Source: Acidobacteriota bacterium (lineage in GTDB: Bacteria; Acidobacteriota; Terriglobia; Acidiferrales; UBA7541). Taken from it: a stretch of DNA of 42,718 bases. The stretch spans positions 1 through 42,718 of the forward strand of contig DAHUXN010000097.1 of the NCBI GenBank assembly GCA_027307115.1, written 5' to 3'. Positions 25,572-35,409 of this stretch are shown here, in pieces (positions within the stretch are counted from its first letter, which is position 1; every line of letters starts with the position of its first letter). The translations under genes and the position numbers were made by a program. The notes beneath the pieces were generated by a model. The model was not told where the DNA came from, did not search any database, and worked only from the letters and a program-made list of their open reading frames with translations.

Positions 25572-26201
25572 TCATTCTTGCGTTACGGTCGGCCGTCGCG
25601 TTTTATTCTCATGCAAGATGATCCACGCCGCGAGCGTTGCACTCTTGTGATCCTGCGTCCACGGAGATCCGAGTGACTTCCCCATTTGCGAAATTTTCTT
25701 CACGGTAGCCGCTGCTGATTTGCCCAAGACTGATTTCGCTTGTGTTCCCAAGTCGCGCTCCCGGACACCCGATACTTCGATCTTCAATTTCTCGCAAGCG
25801 TTCCAGACCGCACGTCGGAAGAATTCTCCTTCTGCTGTGTGGATCAACGGGTGGGAAGCAAGTATGTCCGAAAGAGACGGAAGCGGACGTCCTGAGGCCA
25901 GCACGACGGCGCACGTTTTCACCGCATAATCGCTGTCACGCAACTGATCCATCAAGCTTCGAATTGATTCCGACGCCAGACGCTCCGAATCCACGGCGCA
26001 GTTCGCAATGTATTTTTCAGCCGCGCTCAAGGCAAGATTTTTCGCGAAATGGTACGGTTGCTTTTTTCCTGTGAACTTCTTCTCGTCTATGACCTCGATA
26101 CGCCTTCGGTCAACGACGCTCAATCTGCCGCCGCCGTTCGATACGGCGACAATCGCTCCCCAGCCTGAGTGCATGCGAACGCCGATGGCTGCCGCTTTCA
26201 C
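25572..26201 (-). CDS. Conserved hypothetical protein, 209 residues
   Basis: The protein opens with MKAAAIGVRMHSGWGAIVAV, followed by GGGRLSVVDRRRIEVID, an early beta-hairpin that resembles the start of RNase H/RuvC-like folds. Other marked stretches are QPYHFAKNLALSAAEKYI, CAVVLASGRPLPSLSDILAS, HTAEGEFFRRAVWNAC and SPWTQDHKSATLAAWIIL. The ordered, charged sequence and normal codon use make it a real gene, and it looks like a conserved family restricted to this group. I cannot name a function; the fold suggestion is weak inference. Confidence 0.7.
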   Translation of the reverse strand: MKAAAIGVRMHSGWGAIVAVSNGGGRLSVVDRRRIEVIDEKKFTGKKQPYHFAKNLALSAAEKYIANCAVDSERLASESIRSLMDQLRDSDYAVKTCAVVLASGRPLPSLSDILASHPLIHTAEGEFFRRAVWNACEKLKIEVSGVRERDLGTQAKSVLGKSAAATVKKISQMGKSLGSPWTQDHKSATLAAWIILHENKTRRPTVTQE

Positions 26202-26238
26202 GTTAGTACCAATTTCAAAGGGAAAATCTGCCGCGCAC

Positions 26239-26826
26239 TTACGCCAACGCCTTCGGAATCGCCGCTTCCCATTTTCCTTGCGCCTTCAAAATCAATTCGA
26301 CCACTTCGCGTGCCGCGCCTTCCCCGCCCTTGGCGTGCGTGACGTAATGCGCTGCACGCATCACTTCCGCCGCCGCGTCCGCAACTGCAATGGCCAATCC
26401 CACGCGCGCAAAAAGCGGCAGGTCCGGCAAATCGTCGCCGATGTACGCAACTTCGTCGTCCTTCACGCCCGCGCGCCGGAGAATTTCTTCGTACGCGCCC
26501 ACTTTTTTCGCCTGCCCCTGATACACAAATTCGATATGCGCCTCTTTCGCGCGTTGATCAACAGCTGGAGTGTTTCGTCCGGTGATCACGCCGCTGCGCA
26601 AGCCGACGAGTGACGCGAGATGCAGCCCCGCGCCATCGTGCGCGTTGAACACTTTCATCTCCGCTACGCCGCCGTCGGGAAACGCTTGCAGGCAGACGCT
26701 TCCATTTGTGAGAACGCCGTCCACGTCCATCAGCAGTAGCCGAATTTTCTTCGCCCGTCGCCGCACGTCCGCTGATTTTGTCTTTTTCGCCATGGCTCCA
26801 TCAACGCTTGATGCGCTGTAGCTCAC
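26239..26826 (-). CDS. kdsC: Kdo-8-phosphate phosphatase KdsC
   Basis: KdsC removes the phosphate from Kdo-8-phosphate to give Kdo, an inner-core lipopolysaccharide sugar. It is a cap-less HAD phosphatase: motif I is LLLMDVDGVLTNG with both Asp, motif II is SGVITGRNTPAVDQRA, and motif IV is AYIGDDLPDLPLF. The 195-residue length includes a basic N-terminus; GTG at 26826 is used here, but the ATG at 26793 (MAKKTKSADVRR) is equally plausible and gives 184 residues. It follows kdsD after 184 bases that contain a hairpin and a dispersed-repeat-like element. Confidence 0.93.
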   Translation of the reverse strand: MSYSASSVDGAMAKKTKSADVRRRAKKIRLLLMDVDGVLTNGSVCLQAFPDGGVAEMKVFNAHDGAGLHLASLVGLRSGVITGRNTPAVDQRAKEAHIEFVYQGQAKKVGAYEEILRRAGVKDDEVAYIGDDLPDLPLFARVGLAIAVADAAAEVMRAAHYVTHAKGGEGAAREVVELILKAQGKWEAAIPKALA

Positions 26827-26836
26827 GTCCCGTTCA

Positions 26837-26861
26837 CACGCCGTTTGTGCAAACTGGCGTG
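26837..26861. other. Hairpin upstream of kdsC
   Basis: CACGCC-GTTT (26837-26846) and AAAC-T-GGCGTG (26851-26861) form a 10-bp stem with one bulged base and a 4-base loop, close before the kdsC start on the minus strand. There is no T-run, so it is more likely an mRNA-processing or stability element, or part of a repeat, than a terminator. Confidence 0.4.
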
Positions 26862-26953
26862 AGGCTTTCGACCACTCAACGTGCTCTTGCGAAACTGTGG
26901 CCCGTTGCTACCAGGCACGCTCGCCGCAATCTGTCGAAAACCCCAAGCAAGTG

Positions 26954-26988
26954 CAGATTCCTCGCCGCATGACGGCTCGGGATGACAG
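26954..26988 (-). repeat. Dispersed intergenic repeat-like element
   Basis: On the minus strand this reads TGTCATCCCGAGC, then a GC-rich centre, then GCGAGGAATCTG. The pattern TGTCATCC(C/T)GAGC...GAGGAATCTG is a widely dispersed intergenic sequence in many bacterial genomes (general knowledge). Only one copy is seen in this window, so repetition itself cannot be shown here. Confidence 0.45.
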
Positions 26989-27010
26989 CGAATGTTTTTT
27001 GCAACCAGCT

Positions 27011-28000
27011 TTAGAAAAGCTGCAACGTCCACAGATCGTGCAAATGCACCACGCCTTCGACGCGCAGACGGACATCCACTACAACCACCGACGTAATTTT
27101 CCGCTCCTCCATCAAACGCAGCGCGCTTGCGGCCAATTCGGTGCGCGCGATAGTTACGGGATTTTTCGTCATGGCGTCCGCGGCCGTCAAATCGAGCGCC
27201 TCTTTTTTTCGCCGCTCCATCAGCCGCCGCAAATCGCCATCCGTCACGATGCCGAGCAGTTTGCCTGCGTCGTCCGCCACGACCGCCATTCCCAATTTCT
27301 TGCGGCTGATTTCGTAGATGACTTCGGGAACGGGCGCTTGCGGTTCCACGCGCGGCAGCGCGTCGCCGGCGTGCATCACCGAGTCCACGCGCCGCAGCTT
27401 CGTGCCGAGTTTCCCCGCCGGATGCAACGCCGCGAAATCTTCTTCGCGAAATCCGCGCCGATTGAGCAGCGCAATCGCAAGCGCATCGCCCATCGCCAAT
27501 GCAGCGGTTGTCGAGGCAGTGGGAGCCAAATTCAACGAGCACGCTTCTTCCTTCACTGCGATGTCGAGCGCCACGTCGCTCGCCGCCGCCAGTGTCGAAT
27601 GCGCATTCCCCGTCAGCGTCACCAGACGAATCCCCAAACGCTTGATGGGCTCGAGAAGCGCGAGCAATTCCTCCGTCTCGCCGCTTGTCGACACGGCGAG
27701 CGCCACGTCATCGCGCATCAGCATTCCCAAATCGCCGTGCAGAGCTTCGGCCGCGTGCAGAAAAACCGATGGCGTGCCCGTGCTCGCCAGCGTCGCCGAA
27801 ATTTTCCGTCCGATCAGTCCCGACTTGCCCATGCCTGTCACAATCACTCGGCCGCGGCACTCGAAAATCATTTCGACGGCGCGCTCGAATCGTTCATCCA
27901 GCCGCTCGATCAAGTCGGCAATTGCGTCCGCTTCAATTCGCAGCACGCGCTGCGCCGCCGCGAGGCTTCCCATCGACTTCGCGGATTTCGTTGCTTTCAT
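27011..28000 (-). CDS. kdsD: Arabinose-5-phosphate isomerase (KdsD/KpsF)
   Basis: Converts ribulose-5-phosphate to arabinose-5-phosphate, the first step to Kdo. The N-terminal SIS domain contains GRVIVTGMGKSGLIGRKISA, the LHAAEALHGDLGM active-site loop with its His pair, and AVSTSGETEELLALL. Two CBS domains follow (about 205-329), with MHAGDALPRVEPQAPVPEVI and GIVTDGDLRRLMERRKK. I set the start at the ATG 27998-28000 because it overlaps the kdsA stop as ATGA, like other junctions in this window; an ATG four codons upstream is possible. Tight coupling to kdsA supports the Kdo role over a capsule-specific copy. Confidence 0.94.
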   Translation of the reverse strand: MKATKSAKSMGSLAAAQRVLRIEADAIADLIERLDERFERAVEMIFECRGRVIVTGMGKSGLIGRKISATLASTGTPSVFLHAAEALHGDLGMLMRDDVALAVSTSGETEELLALLEPIKRLGIRLVTLTGNAHSTLAAASDVALDIAVKEEACSLNLAPTASTTAALAMGDALAIALLNRRGFREEDFAALHPAGKLGTKLRRVDSVMHAGDALPRVEPQAPVPEVIYEISRKKLGMAVVADDAGKLLGIVTDGDLRRLMERRKKEALDLTAADAMTKNPVTIARTELAASALRLMEERKITSVVVVDVRLRVEGVVHLHDLWTLQLF

Positions 28001-28839
28001 GGCTTTTCCCATTCGCGAACCAGCGATGCGATTTTCACAATTCGTTCCACCAACGGCCGGAATCTTTCGAGGGGCAGCGCGTTCGTTCCATCGGACAGCG
28101 CTTTCGCCGGATTGTCGTGAACTTCGGTGAACAGCCCGCTGGCTCCCGCCGCAGCCCCCGCTCGTGCCAACGGCTCGATGAATTCCGGCTGGCCGCCGCT
28201 CGATTTGCCTTCGCCGCCGGGCAATTGTACGGAATGCGTCACGTCAAACACCACCGGATATCCGAGCTTGTGCAAAATCGGAAACGAGCGCATGTCCACC
28301 ACGAGATTCTGATAGCCAAACGACGCGCCGCGCTCCGTCACAATGATTTTGTGATTTCCCGTGCTGGCAATTTTTTCGACGGCGTTGCCCATCTCCCACG
28401 GCGAAACAAACTGCCCCTTTTTTATATTCACCGCGCGCCCGGATTTCCCCGCCGCTACCAGCAAATCCGTCTGCCGGCACAAGAACGCCGGGATTTGGAT
28501 CACGTCACAGACTTCCGCAGCGGGTGCGACCTGCGCAACGTCGTGCACATCCGTCAAGATCGGCAGCGCAAATTTCTCTTTGATTTCGCCCAGAATTCGC
28601 AGCCCTTCTTTTATTCCCGGCCCGCGGAACGATGCCAGCGACGAGCGATTCGCTTTGTCATACGACGCCTTGAAAATCAACGGCACGCGCAGCTCGCGCG
28701 CCACGGCCGCAAGCCTCTCCGCAATCATCATCGCGTGGCTTTCGCTTTCGATCACGCACGGCCCCGCAATGAAAAAAAACGGCGCACCCGGCCCCATCGC
28801 CACCTTGCCCACCGTAAAATTGTGATTTGTCCGCGCCAT
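27997..28839 (-). CDS. kdsA: Kdo-8-phosphate synthase KdsA, metal-dependent type
   Basis: Condenses arabinose-5-phosphate with phosphoenolpyruvate to Kdo-8-phosphate. The 280 residues show FFFIAGPCVIES (Cys28), ASYDKANRSSLASFRGPG, RGASFGYQNLVVDMRSF, FDVTHSVQLPGG, FTEVHDNPAKALSDGTNALP. Class II (metal-dependent) enzymes use the Cys of GPC, the His of VTHSVQ, the Glu of TEVH and the Asp of LSDGTN as metal ligands; all four are present, whereas the E. coli-type enzyme has Asn at the Cys position. Start at the ATG 28837-28839; a longer frame to 28974 is not homologous. A GATAAT box lies nine bases before the ATG, so the transcript could be nearly leaderless. Confidence 0.95.
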   Translation of the reverse strand: MARTNHNFTVGKVAMGPGAPFFFIAGPCVIESESHAMMIAERLAAVARELRVPLIFKASYDKANRSSLASFRGPGIKEGLRILGEIKEKFALPILTDVHDVAQVAPAAEVCDVIQIPAFLCRQTDLLVAAGKSGRAVNIKKGQFVSPWEMGNAVEKIASTGNHKIIVTERGASFGYQNLVVDMRSFPILHKLGYPVVFDVTHSVQLPGGEGKSSGGQPEFIEPLARAGAAAGASGLFTEVHDNPAKALSDGTNALPLERFRPLVERIVKIASLVREWEKP

Positions 28840-29098
28840 TTGCTCGCGATTATCCCTGAGTGCCTGAACGCTCCTAAGACTATGCAGGATTCGCCGCCTT
28901 TGCAATCCCATCGTAGCCGCCGGTTGCCCGTCGCGCTCCTGGAAATGAACAGCCGCGGCTTGCCCGCCAAGCACGAATGGAGGAGTTTCCTGGGCCCGAG
29001 TCCGAATCAGTCCTCTACAGGAAAGCCGTTATTTCTCTTTGCGAGTCGGGCGAGTACAATGTGGCCAGATCGCCAGCCCAGGCGACGGAGGGAACCTC

Positions 29099-29314
29099 AT
29101 GCACGCAGACCGCGTTGAAGTGTCCTGGGATGAAGAAAAATCGAAATGGCTGGTTCGCATTGAAGTCGGCGAAGAAGTCGTGCGCCGCCACTGCGATTTG
29201 CCGCAGAATGCCGACGAGCAATCGGTTCGCGCCGCCGCGCAAGAGACCGTCGCCGACGAAGGCTACGAAGCCAGCGCAGCCGACATTACGATTTTGCGCG
29301 CCCGCGTCGCATAG
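29099..29314 (+). CDS. Small hypothetical protein, 71 residues
   Basis: The gene starts at an ATG preceded by GGAGG at good distance and encodes MHADRVEVSWDEEKSKWLVR, then IEVGEEVVRRHCDLPQNADE, ending in a helix QSVRAAAQETVADEGYEAS and a strand ADITILRARVA. The acidic beta-helix-beta pattern looks like a small folded domain. It is the only plus-strand gene inside the minus-strand Kdo/pyrG region. Family not recognised. Confidence 0.65.
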   Translation: MHADRVEVSWDEEKSKWLVRIEVGEEVVRRHCDLPQNADEQSVRAAAQETVADEGYEASAADITILRARVA

Positions 29315-29416
29315 TAGGCGCGGCGCCAATCGGTCGTTCGCGCCGCAGCTTGGCTTCTGCGCATTTTCATGCGCGGACGCGAACTCTTTCCAAAATTATC
29401 CGCTGCACTCTCGCGC

Positions 29417-30022
29417 TCACTTGGTTGCAAGGTCAGCGTCCGCGCCGCGTGGGAACAAATAATATCCGGCCACGAGCAGATAAAGTGCAAAACTCAAAAC
29501 AGGCGCGACGAGCGATGCAAGCGTCGCGACCGCGTACGTCATGGCTCCCACGCGGTAGGCGATCGTCGTCTGCCGAATCGCTGCTTCGCTAACGTTCGCG
29601 TGGAATGCGCCCGTTCGCTTCACGTGCCAGAGCAGCAGATTGTAAATGCTCCCGGAGCTTGTCAGCGTGAGGCCGTAGAGAAACGTTGACGAGCGCATTG
29701 TCGGATACGCGCCCAGCACCGACGTCGCGAACGGAATAAATACTGTCACGCCGAGCAGGCTCAGGTTCAGAAAAACCGTCATGCGGTCGACTGTGTCTAC
29801 GAGCCGGAAAAGTGCGTGATGGTTCTGCCACATGATGCCGATGACGGAGAAACTCAATAGGTAGGCGAGCAGGTTCGGCCACAGGCGCAGCAGCGCGTGC
29901 GCTAGCTCGCGTTCTGAAGGCGGCGGATTTTTGAACGCGGGCAGCGCGATGCCGAGAATCAGCAGCGTGATCGCAAACGCAAACACGCTGTCGCTGAACG
30001 CCTCAAATCGCCCCTTATTCAT
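29417..30022 (-). CDS. TMEM175-type ion channel subunit (DUF1211)
   Basis: Bacterial TMEM175 proteins form tetrameric potassium-permeable channels of the inner membrane. The opening GRFEAFSDSVFAFAITLLIL contains the signature RxxxFSD in helix 1. About six helices follow, including LLAYLLSFSVIGIMWQNHHA, MTVFLNLSLLGVTVFIPFAT, SGSIYNLLLW and PVLSFALYLLVAGYYLF. The length is right for one six-helix unit. The ATG at 30022 is used; a TTG three codons upstream is the alternative. It lies 28 bases after pyrG and is probably co-transcribed. The channel activity is inferred from family only. Confidence 0.85.
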   Translation of the reverse strand: MNKGRFEAFSDSVFAFAITLLILGIALPAFKNPPPSERELAHALLRLWPNLLAYLLSFSVIGIMWQNHHALFRLVDTVDRMTVFLNLSLLGVTVFIPFATSVLGAYPTMRSSTFLYGLTLTSSGSIYNLLLWHVKRTGAFHANVSEAAIRQTTIAYRVGAMTYAVATLASLVAPVLSFALYLLVAGYYLFPRGADADLATK

Positions 30023-30050
30023 CTGCCGCAATCGCGATTTCCATGATGCC

Positions 30051-31790
<1,740 letters not shown>

Positions 31791-31932
31791 TTATCCTCAG
31801 ACGTTTGAGCATGTGAATTGGCGGCGGCAAAAACTCCGTGACGAATTCCCCGCAACGCGACACAATGCGTGGCCGTCGATAGACGCGCATGGGAAATGTA
31901 GCATCGATTCACACAAATCAAGGAGCTGCGGA

Positions 31933-34374
31933 ATGAAAAAAGAATCGCAGATTTCGCGACGATTGTTCCTGAGAGCGACCACGTTTGCGGGCGCTGCGCT
32001 CGCCAGCGGTTTTGCACCTCTGTGCGATTTGGACGGCGAGACTCGCGTCCCATTTGCGCCGTCGGCAAAATCGCAAGCGGGCGGCTCGGCCTCGCCTTCG
32101 GGCAGCTTGGACGAATGGATCGAGCGCATTTTCTCGCGCGAATTCGTAGGCAAACGTTTCGGTCCCGCGCGCTGGGACGAGGACGGGAAGTCGTACACCG
32201 TTCTGGAATCCGCGCACGGCAATCGCGAAACGCAGGAGCTGGCGCGGTACGATTCCGCGAGCGGCGAACGGAGCGTGCTTTTCTCATCGGCCGAGTTAAT
32301 ACCCGCCGGGGCAAAAGAGCCGTTGCGCGTTCAGGATTTCGAATGGTCTCGGGACCGCAAGAAAATACTCATTTACACAAATTCAGCGCGCGTGTGGCGG
32401 CAAAATACTCGCGGAGATTACTGGGTATACGAGCGCGAGGCGAAGCGTTTGCGCAAGATCGGCGGAGATGCGGCTCCGTCGTCATTGATGTTCGCAAAAT
32501 TTTCCCCGTCCGGTGATCAGGTGGCTTACGTGCGCGCGAATAATATTTACGTCGAGGAAATTTCCTCGGGCAGAATCAAAGCGCTGACCAGCGACGGATC
32601 CGAGACGACAATCAATGGCACTTCCGACTGGGTGTACGAGGAGGAATTCGACGTGCGCGATGGCTTTCGATGGAGCGCCGATGGACGCAGCATCGCGTAT
32701 TTTCAATTCGACACGCGGCCCGTGCGCGAATTCTCGATGATCAACGACCTGGGCGGAGGTTTTCGCGAGCCGATCGCGCAAATCCCCTACCCAGAATACG
32801 GCGTGTACCCCAAAGTGTCGACGTTTCGCATTCCGTCCGCCGGGACGCCGAATTCCGCGGTGCGCATCGGCGTTGTGAATGTCGACGATGCCAAGACAAC
32901 GTGGATTGACGTCACGGCAGATCCGGAAAAATCTTACATTCCGCGCATGGAGTGGGTCGACGATTCGAACGAGATTCTGCTGCAGCACATGAACCGGCGG
33001 CAAAATGCGAATGATGTTTATCTGGCGGCCGGCGCCACGGGGCACGCACATCGCATTTTTCACGACGAAGATAAAGCGTGGCTGGACGTGAATGAGGACA
33101 CGCGATGGCTGGCGAAGCATAAGGGCTTTTTGTGGGCGAACGAGAGCGATGGCTGGCGGCACGTTTACGTCATCGCGCGAGACGGCAGCGGAGCGCGGCT
33201 GATCACGCGCGGAGATTTCGACGTGATCGAAATTCTCACCGTGGACCCCGCGGAGGAATGGCTCTACTTCATCGCGTCGCCGGACAACGCCACGCAGCGT
33301 TATTTGTACCGCGCGCGCATGGACGGCTCGACCGCGCCCGAACGCGTGACGCCGCCGAATACCGACGGGATTCATCGTTACGATATTTCTCCCGACTGCA
33401 AATGGGCCTTGCATACGTTTTCGTCCTTTGATGTGCCGCCCACAACGGAATTTGTGAGTCTGCCGGATCATCGCGTGGCGCGTGTGCTCGCGGACAATTC
33501 CGAAGTCCGCGAGAAACTCAAAGTCTTCGGTACTCGTGCCACAGAGTTTTTTCAAGTCGACATCGGAGATGGCGTGAAATTGGATGGCTGGATGATCAAG
33601 CCGGCCAATTTTGACGCGTCGCGCAAGTACCCAATACTTTTCAATGTGTACGGAGAGCCCGCGGCGCAAACGGTGTTCGATGGCTGGAGCGGCGGCTCGC
33701 TATTTCATCGCGCGGTTGCAAATCAAGGGTACATCATTGCGTCGGTGGACAATCGCGGCACGCCCGCGCCCAAGGGACGCGCGTGGCGCAAGATAATTTA
33801 CGGCGCGGTGGGCGTGCTGTCGTCGAAAGAGCAAGCCGCGGCAGTCCGAGCGATTGCGCGCGAAAGATCATACGTGGATATCGAGCGTGTCGCAGTGTGG
33901 GGATGGAGCGGCGGCGGCACAAACACGCTGAATTTGATGTTCCGGTCGCCGGAGATTTACAAAGTGGGAATGTCGGTGGCGCCCGTGCCCGATCAGCGCA
34001 TCTACGACACGATTTATCAGGAACGCTACATGGGATTGCCACAGGAAAATGTCGACGGGTACAAAGCGGCGTCGGCGGTGAATTTCGCGGAAGGGCTGCA
34101 AGGGAAATTGCTGCTGGTTCACGGCAGCGGGGACGACAACGTGCACTTCGCCGGGTCGGAGTTGTTGGTGAACAGGATGATCGAACTGGGGAAGGCGTTC
34201 GATTTCATGGTGTATCCGAATCGCACGCACGGGATTTCGGAAGGCCCCGGTACCACGCTGCATATTTTCAAACGCCTCGCGCGGCATTTGACAACAAATC
34301 TTCCAGCAGGGCCGTCGCAGCGCACAATGACTTTGTATCTCGGCCGAAAGCGCGAAGCGATCGAACGCGGTTGA
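31933..34374 (+). CDS. Tat-exported dipeptidyl peptidase IV (S9 family)
   Basis: Serine peptidase that cuts dipeptides after proline or alanine. The 813 residues begin with a twin-arginine signal (ISRRLFLRATTFAGAALASG), so it is exported folded. An eight-bladed propeller (about 75-520) carries DWVYEEEF, the double-Glu motif that binds the substrate N-terminus and marks DPP-IV activity. The alpha/beta hydrolase domain has the nucleophile in WGWSGGG (S659), the Asp in GSGDDNVHF (734/735) and the His in NRTHGI (H766). AAGGAG lies 8 bases before the chosen ATG. It sits between minus-strand pyrG and kdsB and is unrelated to them. Confidence 0.95.
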   Translation: MKKESQISRRLFLRATTFAGAALASGFAPLCDLDGETRVPFAPSAKSQAGGSASPSGSLDEWIERIFSREFVGKRFGPARWDEDGKSYTVLESAHGNRETQELARYDSASGERSVLFSSAELIPAGAKEPLRVQDFEWSRDRKKILIYTNSARVWRQNTRGDYWVYEREAKRLRKIGGDAAPSSLMFAKFSPSGDQVAYVRANNIYVEEISSGRIKALTSDGSETTINGTSDWVYEEEFDVRDGFRWSADGRSIAYFQFDTRPVREFSMINDLGGGFREPIAQIPYPEYGVYPKVSTFRIPSAGTPNSAVRIGVVNVDDAKTTWIDVTADPEKSYIPRMEWVDDSNEILLQHMNRRQNANDVYLAAGATGHAHRIFHDEDKAWLDVNEDTRWLAKHKGFLWANESDGWRHVYVIARDGSGARLITRGDFDVIEILTVDPAEEWLYFIASPDNATQRYLYRARMDGSTAPERVTPPNTDGIHRYDISPDCKWALHTFSSFDVPPTTEFVSLPDHRVARVLADNSEVREKLKVFGTRATEFFQVDIGDGVKLDGWMIKPANFDASRKYPILFNVYGEPAAQTVFDGWSGGSLFHRAVANQGYIIASVDNRGTPAPKGRAWRKIIYGAVGVLSSKEQAAAVRAIARERSYVDIERVAVWGWSGGGTNTLNLMFRSPEIYKVGMSVAPVPDQRIYDTIYQERYMGLPQENVDGYKAASAVNFAEGLQGKLLLVHGSGDDNVHFAGSELLVNRMIELGKAFDFMVYPNRTHGISEGPGTTLHIFKRLARHLTTNLPAGPSQRTMTLYLGRKREAIERG

Positions 34375-34426
34375 AATTGCCGCGATTCGTGAGGACACAA
34401 AGCGGAACTTGAGCCGAAATGCCGGG

Positions 34427-35203
34427 TCAGTTGGCGGCGGCTTGGCGGGAGCGGAGGGCTTCTTCGACTTTGGCAACGTCGGCCGGTGTATCGACGGCGA
34501 TGCCTTCGTAGGCGCATTCGGCGACGCGAATGTGGTAACCGTTTTCGAGCCAGCGAAGCTGTTCGAGCTGTTCAAGGCGCTCGAGTTCACCGGGCGGCAG
34601 CGCCGGAAACTCGAGAAGCGCGTCCCGGCGAAAGACGTAGAGGCCAATGTGCTTGAAATGGCGCGCCGAAACGCGCTCTCCCGCATCGCGGACCCACGGA
34701 ATCGGCGCGCGGGAAAAATAAAGCGCGTTGCCATCGAAATCGAGGACGACTTTGACAACGTTCGGATCCATGATTTCAGCCGCGTGGGAAATAGGTGCAC
34801 ACAGAGTAGCGACTTGCGATTCCGGCTGCGAAAGAATTTCGTCCACCGCGGTGTTGATGGCTTCAGGAGAAATGAGGGGTTCGTCACCCTGCACGTTGAC
34901 GTAAATCTCGGCGGGAATATGGACAGCGACTTCGGCGATGCGTTCGGTGCCGGAGCGGTGCTCGCGGCGCGTTATGATGGATTCGCCGCCAAAACCTGCA
35001 ACGGCGTCTCGGATGCGGTCATCGTCGGTGGCCACGATGACGCGGGAAACGCGGCGGCTCATTTTCGCACGTTCGACGACGTGCTGAATCATGGGGTGTC
35101 CCCCAATGGACGCCAAGGGCTTCCCAGGGAAACGCGAAGAGTCGTAGCGCGCGGGAATCACGACGACAACGGAAGGTGAATCGCTTTGGGAATTTTTCGT
35201 CAC
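34427..35203 (-). CDS. kdsB: CMP-Kdo synthetase KdsB
   Basis: Activates Kdo with CTP to CMP-Kdo, the donor for lipid A glycosylation. It has the nucleotidyltransferase start VVVVIPARYDSSRFPGKPLA, then IVATDDDRIRDAVAGFG, the EHRSGTERIAEV loop, NVQGDEPLI with the metal-binding Asp, FSRAPIPWVRD and RHFKHIGLYVFRRDALLEF. The 258-residue length is usual. It starts with GTG at 35201-35203. With kdsA, kdsC and kdsD about 8 kb away it completes the pathway in this window; pyrG lies between. It converges with the DPP-IV gene, 52 bases apart. Confidence 0.95.
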   Translation of the reverse strand: MTKNSQSDSPSVVVVIPARYDSSRFPGKPLASIGGHPMIQHVVERAKMSRRVSRVIVATDDDRIRDAVAGFGGESIITRREHRSGTERIAEVAVHIPAEIYVNVQGDEPLISPEAINTAVDEILSQPESQVATLCAPISHAAEIMDPNVVKVVLDFDGNALYFSRAPIPWVRDAGERVSARHFKHIGLYVFRRDALLEFPALPPGELERLEQLEQLRWLENGYHIRVAECAYEGIAVDTPADVAKVEEALRSRQAAAN

Positions 35204-35354
35204 GAGAAACTTCCACGCTTCAGGAGCATCTTACCACGTTGACGGAATTGCCGCGCCAGCTCCTGACTGGCGGACTGCCATCCGCGATGCGAAGAAAAAC
35301 AGGCGTGAGCGAATTTATACAGGTTTACCGGGCGGAAATTTCGTCATTGCACCC

Positions 35355-35382
35355 TTGCAATGGGGCGCAACGGTGATAGAAT
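35355..35382 (+). promoter_or_regulatory. Sigma-70-like promoter for the VWFA gene pair
   Basis: A TTGCAA -35 box (35355-35360), a 16-base spacer and a TAGAAT -10 box (35377-35382, five of six consensus) predict a start near 35389, about 20 bases before the GTG of the first VWFA gene. Confidence 0.55.
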
Positions 35383-35409
35383 CTCGTCAAGATTTGGGCC
35401 GGGGGTAGC

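Noticed and set aside
26897-28120. Plus-strand frame of 407 codons across the kdsD region
   Set aside because: Antisense to kdsD with its SIS and CBS motifs; composition is Arg/His/Gln-rich without recognisable features.
28840-28974. Longer start for kdsA
   Set aside because: The extra 45 residues are not KdsA-like; the family begins near the chosen MARTNHNFTVGK.
27685-29118. Plus-strand frame of 477 codons
   Set aside because: Antisense to kdsA and the 5' part of kdsD; low-complexity Arg/Pro-rich translation.
32482-33669. Minus-strand frame of 395 codons
   Set aside because: Lies antisense within the DPP-IV gene, whose catalytic motifs are intact.
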